NCBI RefSeq assembly: GCF_014851395.1
Contig: NW_024041150.1
Span: forward strand, 28,137,225-28,201,224
Length of the DNA: 64,000 nt
DNA from: Micropterus salmoides
Lineage: Eukaryota; Chordata; Actinopteri; Centrarchiformes; Centrarchidae
Direction: 5' to 3'
The notes under the pieces were generated by a model. The model did no database searches, had not been told where the DNA came from, and was given only the letters and a program-made list of their open reading frames with translations. Positions within the stretch are counted from its first letter, which is position 1. The number at the start of each line of letters is the position of its first letter. Position numbers and translations under genes: made by a program. Shown here one piece after another: positions 21,756 through 33,507 of the stretch.

Positions 21756-22125
21756 AATACCTACATTAATAATTTTTGCTTTCAGTAAATATTTCTCATT
21801 GATTAGAGTTGTTGTGAAATGTCAGTAATCAGTGATAAGTTTATGCTGTGACTGTTTCAGTGTACACAGTATACATCATACACTAAAGGCAATATAACAT
21901 GTTCAGCTGAATGTCTTTTCATTGTAGTGATGTGAATTATTTTGTTTTGGCAGTTTGAACCAAAGTAATTTAGGTGAACTGGTCGTTGCTCAGTATCTCA
22001 CAGTGCATGGTCTCATGATGTCCAAATGACAATAAGAAATTTGTGTCTTTTGTATCATACATACGTTGTGAATCTGCTCAATAATAAAGCCAGAAAATGT
22101 TTAAAATGTGGAATGTTTTTATTGA
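21756..22125 (+). repeat. TRIM-array 3'-flank unit, copy 4
   Basis: Matches the other flank units ('ggcaatataacatgttcagc', 'aataaagccagaaaatg'; AATAAA 22083-22088) and marks the right end of the TRIM array. Confidence 0.65.
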
Positions 22126-23206
22126 CTGGTTAAAATGTGAAGTGGAAAAAAAAGTGAATTTAAAAAACACATTTCAGTTTTACCTTTTGCCATTTCCATA
22201 CTAATGTGACACTAAAAAATGAAACAAAACAAATCATGTAAGAACAGCTTGAAACAGTAACCATTGATACAGTTTGAAGTGAAACCATAAAAAATACTGA
22301 TGCTGTAATACTTCCTAGGATTGACAACTTAATTTTAAGGCTATAATGAATCATAAATTACTTTGAATGTGCACATCTCTAACATAAACCCACACGAACT
22401 TTGGTATTGCCAGGAGCAGCTAGACAAGAGAACAGCTACACATATGTTAATATTAAAGAACACCTCTGCTATGAATTCAGCACTTCATTACTATGTACTG
22501 GATCTGCTCTAGTACTGTAGCATTCGGTATTGGTCCATATATAATAATTCTCCCAAATCTAATTCACATACTATTTTAAAAAGTAGCAGTAAGTGCTGGA
22601 TACAATGCGTGCCACTGTAGTTTAGTAATGTATTCATTACAATTACAATAGCAAAAACTAATCAACTCTCAAATTACAAATCATTAAAGTGCAAAACTTA
22701 ATGAGTGATTGAATTTCTAAAATTAACCGCATATTTCCTAATTAAACAGCTGCTGCTGACATATTTAGGCTTTCTAAATAATTTAAGACTTTTGCTATAA
22801 CTTTATACGTGGGTGACAAACACTCACAGTTGATATATATGCTGTTTATAGACAGCCACAGAAAGGACCTTGCATTGGAATGATGAGACAGCAGACCATG
22901 AAAAGGCGGAGGAATTCCTACTCTAGCTTACATCTTACTGTCTAGAGACACACTGGCCCCCGAAACACTTTGTGGCTTATATGGAAAAAAGTAACATTCA
23001 GAGTCTGTGCGCTGAAAAACATTTCTGTTAATGTCAATGAGGTCAACATACTAAATATGCATTGAAATGTCAAAGAACTGTAAAAACGAATAATGATACT
23101 AAAAGGGCAGTATTTAAGTATTAATATATGTGTCTGTTCACTTGTGTTTGGGAGTCAGACAGGCAGTGCTTGTAGACTTATCCTTGGATCTGAGTCAGCT
23201 GGACAA
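22126..23206. other. intergenic region and presumed gmpr2 3' UTR
   Basis: No coding exon or known repeat recognised. gmpr2 transcription (minus strand) must end here, but no canonical hexamer stood out close to the stop codon. Confidence 0.35.
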
Positions 23207-25164
23207 TCAGCTGTCGTTGCCAAAGACGGTGTTGAGCTGTTGGGTGACCCTGATGAAGGTGGTCCTACGGCTCAGCTCCTTCAGTTTGCCTGCCCCAACA
23301 TAGGTACAGCTGGAGCGGACCCCGCCCAGGATGTCTCGTATTGTCACATCCACTGGACCTTTGTAAGGCACTTCTACTGTCTTCCCCTCCGACGCCCTGG
23401 GGGCAAAACACACACATACAAACAGAGGAATGTGGTTTACTACGCAAACATCACTCACCACTCTGCACCTTAAGTTTAGCGATTAATGCTGACAAGCAAC
23501 AGACTAGGGGTAGGAGAAAAAAATTGATTCTCAGATGCATCGCGATGCAGACGTGAAAGATTCTGACTCGATTAACAATTGTCAAAAAATCGATTATTTA
23601 AATGTTAATTGATAACGTAATGTTGACGGAACACAAAAGGCGGGAATTGCGGAAGTGCACATAACAAACAGAAGGAGAAGAAAAGGGTATAAGAATCACC
23701 AGGAAGGCATTATTTAAATTTCTTAAAGACACTGGGTTGGTAAACAGAATATGAGAGCACCTTATTGAGGTTGATAGCTGAATGATATGATGTTACACAC
23801 TCCAGTACAGTAGGTGGCGGTATGCACTTAAAAGTTGTTTGCAATCCGCCATTAAAGAAGAAGAAGAAGTGCACATAACAGAGAGACCAGTGTTCCCCCT
23901 GTATTCAGCACAGCACTGCTGCGGAATGAATAACCACCTTACTTAAATGTCACGCAGTCATTATTATCAATGTGCAAGTAATTGATTTTAACTCGCACAC
24001 TCGTGACACTCGATGCCTGGCAGCTCCGTGTATCTGTGTGTGTGGCCGAGCCACTGAGACAGAGCGAGCAGCAGAGCATGACGGTGAAAGTTAGCGGATA
24101 AAAATATTAGCGGTAAGTTTCAGTCTGGTAGTAAACGTGCAGCGTAGGTCACTGTGTGTCCGTTAATAAAAGTCTGTAGTTTCTCCAACTGCTGGAAACA
24201 TTAAGGCGGTTAGCGCTAGCAAACATCTCCCCTGTACAGCACGTTTTATAGCTGTTATCTAACGTTAGCTAAATTAGTAACAAAGTAATATTAATTAGCT
24301 CAGCTGTATGTCATTACTAACTTACCTACTTGCCAAGGGTTGAGAACATCTGGTACTAAACTGGTATCCAGCTTAATCCTGTTTACATTCTGTACATCCT
24401 GATAATTATATGTCTGACAGCTGGTTGTTAAAGAAATGAAGCTGGAGACCATGGTCACTAAATCACATGCACATATGAAAAACTTATATATTTTCCCCTT
24501 ATATACCACAATAACTGACTCTGACCTGTACTCAGCCACGCCTCCTGCATGTTTCTTCATCGCAGTGTCGGAGCTCATTCCGTAGAACAGCTTGTATTTC
24601 TTCCCGTTTTTCTCAATAATCTCGCCCCCGCTTTCTGAGTGGCCAGCAAGCATACCGCCCAGCATCACAAAGTCTGCTCCAGCACCTTTAGAGTCGCGCA
24701 GAAAGAGCAAAACAAATAGTGAGAAGCCTGTTTCAACAGAGGAATTCTCCCTACGGCTGTAATTTGAATGGAAACACTGAAACTTACCAAAAGCCTTTGA
24801 GACATCTCCTGGGCAAGTGCATCCCCCATCCTGTGTGAGAGAGAAGAGAGGGACAAAGACCAAACAAAACGCCATGTTATGGGTCTGACTGTATGTTTAT
24901 CATGTCTGCATGAACATACAGCCTGGAGAAAAAAAGACAAGGCTGCACATTCGCAGGGTGAAATACATCTAACAAAACACATTGCCTGTGGGGAGAGAAG
25001 AGTGGATGGAATTACAAAAAGTAACTTGGGACAGGTGGAAACCATTCATAAAGAAAGATAAGAAAAATTATCAATAGTTTCTGCCAAAAATAGTTCTTTC
25101 TTGCCAAGATGTAGATGAGAATATCGAGCCATTTGGTAGTTAGCTTAGCTTAGCATAGAAACTG

Positions 25165-25228
<64 letters not shown>

Positions 25229-28200
25229 CTGCTAGCCATGCTGTGTTTGATGGCAACAAATATTTCCCACAAGTACCTATAAAGCTCACAGATTAATACA
25301 TTATATCTTGTTAGTGTAATGTACAAAAACAAATGTGTAAAAATGACAATTTGTGGGGTTTTTCGGTTGGTTATGTGCTACACACAACAAGGCTCTAGTA
25401 ACAATGAGAAATAGTCCAGTACATTACTTCCACCCAAAAAAACAACATACAAATGTTTACTTTACAGACAAAGCCGGGCCAGTTATTTCCCCCTGTTTCC
25501 AGTCTGTATGCTAAGCTAAGCTAACTAGCTGCTGACTGTAGCTTCAATTTAGTAAACTATTCCTAATTCTAGACAATAAGAACTGTGTAGAAATTATGAT
25601 CAAATCATTGGACTGCCATAGAAAAGAGTCACTCACAGAGATGATGTGGCCTCCCAAGCCATGGGCTGCATCTGCACACTCAATCACAGCGCTGAGCTGG
25701 GGGTACCCCACCCCTGTCTTCTTGCGGGTGGTGCACACAGAGCCTGAAGAAGAAGAAGACATAATAGTAAGAGATAACTCCTTGTAGTCTGTGGTACATG
25801 ATTTGAAAACTGGAAACAGCATTTACAAACCCTGCTGGTGGTCTGCTTAACCTGTGTGTGGCAGATGAATCGGAGTTGCTACATTGCAAAACATCCTTCC
25901 AGGGACAATATAAATAACAGTCTGAATTCACCTGATTAGTGAAGCAAGTTAGTTATTTTCTTATACAGATCTATAAATTGGGTTCTTACATATGTCGTGA
26001 ATACTGTATATAATAGTAACATAGTATTACGTTGACGTTTGGTGTATTTGAAAACATCAAACTTTTGATGATGCTACTATGTTATGAATGGATGCAGAAA
26101 TGTGTTAGTAAGTGTTACGCTGTGATCACCTGGTCCGATGCCTACTTTGATGATGTCAGCGCCAGCCAGGATCAGCTCTTCTACCATCTCTCCTGTCACC
26201 ACGTTTCCTGCCTGAGCAAAATAAAAGCAATAATAAAAAATGTTTTATTGATTATCAAAGAAATGTTGTGAACATTCATTCCCTTGTCAGCCGCACATGC
26301 TGGAGCTTAAAGGCAGACATCTACGAACCATTATAGTGTGGGAGGGGAACTTCTGCCTGACGTCTTTGACAAAGTGAACAAAGTGTTCAGAGTAGCCGTT
26401 AGCCACGTCTACACAGATATACTGGAGCTCTGGCACCGCCGCCAAGATGGCTGAAATCCTGTCAAAGTCACCGTCACCGGTGCCTGTGCTGACTGCTACA
26501 CTCTGGGATTTAAACCAGGAAGAGACAGACAGTTGTGTTACAATAAATACCACCATTAATAAACTCCTTGAAATAATGGGTTACATAATAATGAACACTT
26601 TGGGTACCTGCAGGCATTTGGGATGGTTCTTTGCAAACTCCACCCAGTCATCCACAGAGTAATGTTTGTGAATCGTAGTGAAGAGAGTGAACTGGTGGAA
26701 GCGACAAGGAACAACAGCGCAAGTGAGAAACATTATGCAACCAGGACACACAGAAACACAATTCAGCAGTTTGCAGGGAAGAGGCAACTAAAATATTCTG
26801 GTTCAGTGTGTAGTCTGTGGATGATGCAATGACATCTAATGACCATTTGGGGCAGCTTTTCTAACTGTGAGTGAGTGATGGAGTGAATGAAATAACAAAA
26901 CAAAAGAATTAATGTTAAAGTGAGTATTTTTTTATTTTTTTATAAATCAGTGGGGTGATTCTTATCTTTCTGAGTCTTAAAAGGCAAAGACAACGCTGAC
27001 AGGTAATACACAGCAGTTTATAAACGCATTAATTTTGTTTTTGCCCCCATTCATCATGAGCTGAACTCAAAGATCTAAGAATTTCTCTATGTACACAAAA
27101 GGCCTATTGAGCACTTCTCCTTTGCCGATATAATCCATCCACCTCACAGGTGTGGCATATCAAGATGCTGATCAGACAACATGGGCATTGCACAGGTGTG
27201 TCTTAGGCTGGCCACAATAAAAGGCCACTTGAATATGTGCAGTTCTATTCACAGCACAATGCCACAGATGTCGCAAGTTTTGAGAGAACGTGCAATTGGC
27301 ATGCTGACTGCAGGAATGTCCACCAGAGCTGTTGCCCGTGAATTTAATGTTCATTTCTCTACCAAAAGCCGTCTCCAAAGGCATTTCAGAGAACTTCAAA
27401 GAAGCAGTACATCCAACTGGCCTCACAACTGCAGACCGCGTGTAACCACACCAACCCAGGACCTCCACATCCAGCATCTTCATCTCCAGGATCGTCTGAG
27501 ACCAGCCACCTGGACAGCTGCTGCAACAATCGGTTTGCAGAACCAAAGAATTTCTGCACAAACTGTCAGGAACCGTCTCAAGGAAGCTCATCTGCATGCT
27601 CATCATCCTCATCGGGGTCTCGACCTGACTGCAACTTCGCACAGCTATTGAAGAGGAGTGGACCAACATTCCACAGGCCACAATCAACAACCTGATCAAC
27701 TCTATGAGAAGGAGATGTGTTGCACTGCAGGAGGCAAATGGTGGTCACATCAGATATGAGAATGATTTCAGGTGGTTTCCAGACCGCCCTGGATCCCTCA
27801 ATACAGTGAAACAGCACATTTTCGAGTGGCCTTTTATTGTGGCCAGTCTAAGGCACACCTGTGCAATACCCATGTTGTCTGATCAGCATCTTGATATGCC
27901 ACACCTGTGAGGTGGATGGATTATATCGGCAAAGGAGAAGTGCTCAATAGGACTTTTGTGTACATAGAGAAAGTCTTAGATCTTTGAGTTCAGCTCATGT
28001 TGAATGGGGGCAAAAACAAAAGTAATGCGTTTATAATTTTGTTCAGTATAGATACAGATGCTACACAGAATAAGCAACCAAAACTTGGCATCTGGGTCGG
28101 AAAAGCTTGATGACCTCTCACTTTTAATTTGGTCTTTAGTGAAGAAAGTAGGGCCTGTCCTCAGTCATCGGCCTGCTATGTAATACAGTGATTATTCTGC

Positions 28201-29143
28201 ATTATAGTGTTCACTGCTTGGATTAAATTTAGATTCACTTAGTTTTGTTTAGACTACTTTGGTCACTTTTCCTTTCAAAAAGGGATAATGATAAATTACA
28301 TTAAAATAGATTCTAGCACTGTGAAACATTTTGTGAAATAATAAGTGATTTATACACATCCCATGTAATGCTTAACCGACCTCGTGCAAAGCCAGGGCCA
28401 TCTCAAAGGTCCCCACAGTGTCCATGTTTGCAGCGATAATGGGGATCCCCCTGTAGCTGCCCTTGGAGTTCCTGAAAGAGAAGCTCCTCATTAGGTCCAC
28501 CTGGGAAAGGCAAGGACAACGAGACATTAGATAGATGCCATAAAGCAATTGTCAGACAATTCAACAAACAGACAACTATGAAACCAACACAAAATATTAC
28601 CAGAGGTAATAGGTGTACCTATTATAATAAAGGTGCAGCATCTCCACACCAAGAGGTGCAGTAATGTTTTTCACAGTTTGTTTAGCAACACAATACTGGT
28701 ATGCACGAATGATCTGCAGACTGGGTTGGTTCGGAGGGATGGCACCCTTTACCGTCTGCCTGACGGTAATAGCGTACTTAAATTAGTCATTTTAAATTCT
28801 CATCATGATTCACAGCATGTTACTACAGTTACTGGGCCAGGAGGAGCCAATAGTAAAGTAAAGGGTCACTGCTTGAAGTCTCTAACCAGTTGGTAAAATG
28901 TGAACGAGGGCTAATACTTTCCTCTACTTTAATGACTACAAAATGCCTATAAGGTTGTGCACTCACTCACAGGGATCATATAATGGAAACATCTGTATTT
29001 AGGTCAGACAGGTTTCATCATGTAGGGGGAACAATACTTCACACATGTGTATCTACCTCGCTCCTAGACTTGAGTGTGCTCCTCTTGGGACGCAGGAGCA
29101 CATCCTTGAAGTCCAGCTTGATGTCATTCTCAATGCGAGGCAT
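23207..29143 (-). CDS. gmpr2: GMP reductase 2, nine coding exons
   Basis: Coding exons in transcript order: 29143-29057, 28500-28381, 26691-26608, 26502-26329, 26211-26130, 25743-25637, 24830-24788, 24685-24526 and 23396-23207. They join in frame to 348 aa, the same length as human GMPR2. Recognisable blocks are MPRIENDIKLDFKDVLLRPK, IPIIAANMDTVGTFEMA, VDVANGYSEHFV, GADIIKVGIGPGSVCTTRKK, DGGCTCPGDVSKAFG, GADFVMLGGMLAGH and RRTTFIRVTQQ. The catalytic Cys falls at residue 186, and Thr188 and Glu289 are present, as in the human enzyme. It makes IMP from GMP with NADPH, in purine salvage, as a cytosolic tetramer. GMPR2 is preferred over GMPR1 because of adjacency to nedd8. The exon 4 donor (ATG then GTTCGT) is weak but fits frame and family. 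Introns carry a Tc1 relic, a fold-back MITE and a short retroposon. Confidence 0.95.
23667..23880 (+). mobile_element. short retroposon with 15-base target duplication in gmpr2 intron 8
   Basis: The 15-mer gaagtgcacataaca occurs at 23652-23666 and again at 23866-23880. The insert between ends in a GTAGGTGGCGGTATGC block, GCCATTAAAG and an (AAG)n tail. Direct repeats of this length plus a simple 3' tail are the mark of target-primed retroposition. The ending is a teleost retroposon 3' end I have seen often; no RNA-polymerase III promoter boxes were made out. Confidence 0.65.
25076..25570. mobile_element. fold-back MITE in gmpr2 intron 6
   Basis: The left half has 'gtagttagcttagcttagca'; the right half has its inverted counterpart 'tgctaagctaagctaacta' (25509-25527). 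The middle holds a (TA)n tract and the family's 'ttaatacattatatcttgtt' block. Ends are worn ('aaatagttc' at left, 'aaactattcc' at right). Confidence 0.6.
25165..25227. repeat. TA microsatellite inside the MITE
   Basis: About 31 uninterrupted TA units within the left half of the fold-back element. Confidence 0.95.
27007..28050 (+). mobile_element. Tc1/mariner-like transposon, internally deleted, in gmpr2 intron 2
   Basis: Terminal inverted repeats of about 230 bases flank it (27007-27235 against 27825-28050), with TA at the borders. Inside, a frame from 27259 reads MPQMSQVLRERAIGMLTAG, then STRAVAREFNVHFSTKSRLQ and PRVTTPTQDLHIQHLHLQ: the paired helix-turn-helix DNA-binding part of a teleost Tc1 transposase. 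After HRGLDLTA the frame jumps to sequence that in full elements lies near the transposase C-terminus (SGPTFHRPQSTT-like in another frame). The DDE catalytic core is gone, so it is non-autonomous. The repeat arms are well conserved. Confidence 0.85.
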
Positions 29144-30294
29144 TTTGGAAACAGGTTGTGCAGGTAGAGTAACAACAAAAAAGTGAAATAAAGCAGTCTG
29201 TGAAAGATAGGGAGGTCAGAGTTTAAGACGATTGCGTTGTGTCTTTTCTCATTTGTACACCCCCTTTATGCACTCATACACATGGTCATCAACTTCATTT
29301 AACTAAAAGTAACTTAGGCATGGTGTAACGTTAGGGTCTGCAAGCAACACTGTAAAAGCAAACGAAAAAGACAACAGATGTGTCAGAAATAGCCAGAAGA
29401 AGAGTAACGTTACGTTAATTACTGCTATGTGGACATGTAACGTTAAAAAGGTAATTTTTAGCTTGCTAGTGTTTTTTTAATGGTTAGACGATACTGAAAA
29501 TAATATTCTTAATGGTTTTCACGTTATGATATAACCTTTTTCACAAGGATTAAGTTAACATAAGTTAGCTTAGTTGGTGCTGTCTGCTTAGCCCCGTTGT
29601 CAAAAATCAAGGTTACGTTATATAATGTGAAAGTGTCACATTTGAATCCACCATATTAGCAGTGCAACCCGTTTACATTAGCACACAATGCTAATTACCC
29701 AAGTGTTTTTTATAGATTTTGCAACATAAAGTATTACCTTTACAGAAATTATGACTGAGGTTGTCTGTGCCGGAGTTGTTTCCTTTTCCACTGTGTGAGC
29801 GGGAAGATTCACGGCGGCGGACACCAACTGACAGCCGCTTTGTAGTTTTTAAAGCGCTTTAGCTGGTAGGCGACATGCGGGTAAAAACTACAAATGCAAG
29901 GTTCGCTTTACGCTACGTTGCGCTGGTGTCGTGAGGGTTGTTTTAGGTATTCAGGAAACAAATGTCAGTTTGCTTTTGTTGGGGCGATACTCACGCTAAT
30001 GTGAGATTATTTTAGGGCAAAGTCGGTGCTTTTTCGACGGTAAATGAAACAAAGGAGGTCCGAAATTAAATTAAAGCGGAACCGTTGACATTTCTTTACA
30101 AACGGGGAGGCGGCGGGATTAACTGGGAAACACAGGAAACACGCATTTTCAGGAAGAAGAGGAATATATCGAGTTTCCATTTACAAAAATACCGTGTTAT
30201 CAGTAGGTTATATCAAATCATAGGTTCAGTTAAACTATAATCATACAGTTGATCCCGCTCCAGTTTATTTGATAAAAAAAACAAGTCAACAAAG
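29144..30294. promoter_or_regulatory. shared head-to-head promoter region of gmpr2 and nedd8
   Basis: The two start codons face away from each other across about 1.15 kb. The central part (about 29760-30130) is clearly richer in G+C and CpG than its surroundings ('gcggcggacacc', 'ctacgttgcgctggtgtcgt', 'aacggggaggcggcggga'), like a CpG-island promoter without a TATA box. The gmpr2-proximal part holds repeated TAACGTTA-type motifs (29327-29620). GMPR2 and NEDD8 are also divergent neighbours in human. Non-coding first exons could not be placed. Confidence 0.65.
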
Positions 30295-31772
30295 ATGCTG
30301 ATTAAAGTGAAGGTAGGGCGAAGTAAACACAACGATTAGCCCGGGTTAACAGTTAGCCTAACTGAGTTATTGAGTTGTGTCCGGTCTCATAATTTGCTCA
30401 ACAATAACCTGAAATTGTTTTTTTACAGACACTCACAGGCAAAGAGATAGAGATTGACATAGAGCCCACAGATAAGGTATATAATGATCTTTTATTTCCT
30501 CATGTGTTGGTCATTACTCATTCTTCATTGTGTGTGTTTGAGCTTTGAGCCGTATGTTTTACATTACCTTTCATACAGGTGGAGCGGATTAAAGAAAGGG
30601 TGGAGGAGAAAGAAGGGATCCCTCCGCAGCAGCAGAGGTTGATCTACAGTGGGAAACAGATGTAAGACTGAGATGCCCTTTGTTTTTCTTTACCTGTCTT
30701 TCATTTCCCCAGTCTTAACTTTCCCATCCTTTAATTCAGTTTTTCTTATTTTACCATATCCCATCCTGATGTAGTGTAAGTACTAACTGGTGCACCAAAT
30801 GCATGCCAACCTACTGCTGAAAATAGTCCCAAACAAATACACATTTAATATACATAATATACTCCTGTTTTAGTAATAATAATAATAATAATAATGAATA
30901 ACATTTATATAGCACTTTTCTAAAAACTCAAAGATGCTTTAAAGGGAGAAAGGTGAAAGTATTTAAGTAAAGTTTTTTTTTAAAAAGCAGGTGAAGGAAG
31001 TTATCTGGGGGTTGCAGTCTTGAAAAGGTGGGTTTTGAGGGCCTGTTTGAAAGATGGCATGGAGTTAGGTTTTTAGTGTTGTGTCCGCGGACCGTGTCGA
31101 GGTGTGGCGGGGAGGAGGTCAGAGAGGTAGGGAGGAGTAATGTTTCAGTTGATTTTTGGAAATCAGCCTTTATTTTAAATGAAACTATATATTCCGGACC
31201 CGTTTAAAGATGTATGTCTTTGGTTGGAAGTCAGAAACATTATATTACACCGTGGGTAATTTGCCTTGGTGAAACAGACTTAACATACAATGAAACACTT
31301 TAAACAGATAATAAAAATATGTAAAACAAATGCTAAAACCAGCCACAAAAGCTCACATTAAACAATGTATGATGGCATGACATAGTGAAAACAAGTGAAT
31401 ACACCCAGCCATCATCATCCAACTCAATCATTACCATCATCACTCACCAGTTTTATGGGAGAAGATAATAACACCAGTATTATAAGTTGCATATCTTTAT
31501 CTCCTTAAGAATATGTTATGCTGTATTAAGGAGCTGATGTTTGTTCTGGCTGTCATTGTAAAAAATAAAACAAATGAAAGTTAGTTTTTTAATAGAGGGT
31601 TTTCTGCTGTCTGACGTTTTGTATCCTGCATGTCTTTGTTCTCAGGAACGATGAGAAAACAGCTGCAGACTATAAAATCCAGGGAGGCTCTGTTCTCCAT
31701 CTGGTTCTTGCTCTGCGAGGTGGACAGGTGCCCCGCTCTCCCAGAAGCCTACACTCCAAGCCTGCACTGTAG
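30295..31772 (+). CDS. nedd8: NEDD8 ubiquitin-like modifier, four coding exons
   Basis: Coding exons 30295-30312, 30429-30476, 30579-30661 and 31646-31772 join to 91 aa. The first 76 residues are near-identical to human NEDD8 ([48 protein letters not shown]) and include Ala72, which sets specificity for the NEDD8 E1, and Gly76, used for conjugation. The proteolytic tail after Gly76 is QVPRSPRSLHSKPAL, 15 residues instead of the five in human. It must be removed by NEDD8 proteases (UCHL3, SENP8). NEDD8 is attached to cullins and activates cullin-RING ubiquitin ligases. The gene is divergent from gmpr2 and convergent with slc7a8. Confidence 0.97.
30868..31170 (-). mobile_element. interspersed repeat with (AAT)n tail in nedd8 intron 3
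   Basis: The stretch starts with (AAT)n at about 30873-30894, then 'acatttatatagcacttttc', 'actcaaagatgcttta' and a G-rich part ('gggttgcagtcttgaaaagg', 'aggtagggaggag'). This arrangement is a familiar teleost retroelement 3' end read backwards. Family not determined. Confidence 0.45.
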
Positions 31773-32030
31773 ACATCACTTGGAAACATGCCTTAGCCTT
31801 TGCGATGCCTACATTAAGCGGATCCACCGAAGTTGCGCATCCAGGGGTCACCGGGTGGCAGTGTAGGCAACACAGAGCCATTGGTAGAAAGAGTTAGATC
31901 AGGTTCTACTTGTGGCAGCCACTTCCCTTCAGCCAAATATGTGTTGGCTGCCAACACTGCCCCCACTGTAACATTTTCATGGTGAATGTTACGTGTTCTG
32001 TCCTGGCAGAAAAGGCAAAGTAACTTTCAG

Positions 32031-32036
32031 AATAAA
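32031..32036 (+). terminator. possible proximal nedd8 polyadenylation signal
   Basis: AATAAA about 260 bases after the nedd8 stop, before the MITE. A second hexamer lies at 33399-33404. Confidence 0.5.
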
Positions 32037-32395
32037 ACAAAGCTTTGGCTAAAGTTTTACGACCCAGAGCTAATTTTGGCTGCTACAGAAAACCGCTTCT
32101 ACTCTGCAGCTCTGCATGTAAGCACAGAGGTTACTATTGTTCCTCCGATGATAAAACAGCTAACTGTAGCTTAAAGATTCTTCAAGGAAACCCAACCTTG
32201 GATCACAGCCTTTGCCTTCAGAGTGTGACACAAACTACGGTTTACTTGTTCTGTTTCATCCATGTTTTATTCTGTTCTCTGTCATTCGCCCCAACTCAGT
32301 ATAATAATCTGGATGTATCAATCAAAAGTCTTTTTCTTGTGGAGTACCAATTTAACTTAGTTAGATTTGCAAAAGATGGATAAAAGAATCTTCAA

Positions 32396-33025
32396 AAGAA
32401 TAGTTTGACATTTTGGGAAAGACACACATTCGCTTTGTGCCAGAAAGTTGGATGAGAAGATTGATACCACTCATGCATACCGTATCTCTGTTAAATATAA
32501 AGCTTATCTTTGCACAAAGGCTGGAAAGAGGGGGAAACAGCTCTGTACAACAGAAACTAAATCCTCTAATAACTTATATCTCGTTTCTTAATTTGTACGA
32601 AAATCAAAGTTTGGAATGACAATTTGCCTCTTCACGTGCTCGGCTATTTCTTGGCTCTGAACAGCTGCCAAGCAACCGATTGATACCTAAGGAAGTTACT
32701 GCTCCCAGTCAAGAAATAGTCTGTGACATAACCCCCTGAAAAATGACAAGTTGTGTATTTTTACACTTGGGCTTTTGTACACATTAAATAATTGCAATGT
32801 GGTGTGTTAATTAGGGAGCTTTAGAGGTGCTATTAGACAGACTTTGTTTCTGTTGGATAGAGCCAGACTAGCTGTTTGCCCCGGTTTCCCGTCTTTGTAG
32901 AAAGCTTAGCTAACCTGCTGCAGCCTTATATTAAATGGACAGAGAGTAGTAAAAGAGTGTTATCAGTATTCTCATCTAACTCAGGAAATGAAAAAGCATA
33001 TTTCCCAAAATGTCGAACTATTCCT
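32396..33025. mobile_element. full-length fold-back MITE in the nedd8 3' region
   Basis: About 630 bases with 25-base terminal inverted repeats (32396-32420 and 33001-33025) matching at about 23 positions; the inner core is 'gacattttgggaaa'. Subterminal parts are also partly inverted. It has no coding capacity. Related copies lie at 25076-25570, 36355-36720 and 61031-61632, with half copies at 9336-9449 and 16550-16686. Confidence 0.7.
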
Positions 33026-33398
33026 ATAAGGGACAACGAGAAGTAAAGGACATGTCTTGTGTCAGGAAAACTGCCCACCACTAATGCTAAATCATGTACC
33101 ATAGATTTTGCTTTATATAAGCTTCAAAAGTAGACTGAGCATGTCCATTCTGTAGGATAATGTTTTATATTATTTCACATGAATTTAATCTGTCTTTTTG
33201 TGCTTATTGCACATTGTGTTGATTAGAAGGAGCGTGCCAACTGTGGTGTCGTTTGACAATGGCTTCAGTTTCCATGGGTATTGTTAGGTTTGTATGTTCA
33301 GAGAAGCAACGTTATCTTTTGGGATTGCTGCGTCAGCACCCATGTGCCCCCTCCCCCTCACTCAGTGTGACCCATGCTGTAGATTAGTTTGTCAGTTG

Positions 33399-33404
33399 AA
33401 TAAA
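33399..33404 (+). terminator. distal nedd8 polyadenylation signal
   Basis: AATAAA followed after a few bases by GT-rich sequence ('cttgtgttaatg'). Using it would place the MITE inside the nedd8 3' UTR. It lies about 105 bases from the slc7a8 signal on the other strand. Confidence 0.45.
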
Positions 33405-33507
33405 CTTGTGTTAATGCTGAAAATGCCTCACGGTTGCCATTCTGTGTTCTTCATAAAAAAGGCTGTATACAAAGAGATGTGAAAATTCTGGTTCACTTCT
33501 GAATGTT

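Noticed and set aside
29057..29186. Plus-strand frame at 28983-29186
   Set aside because: Antisense to gmpr2 exon 1.
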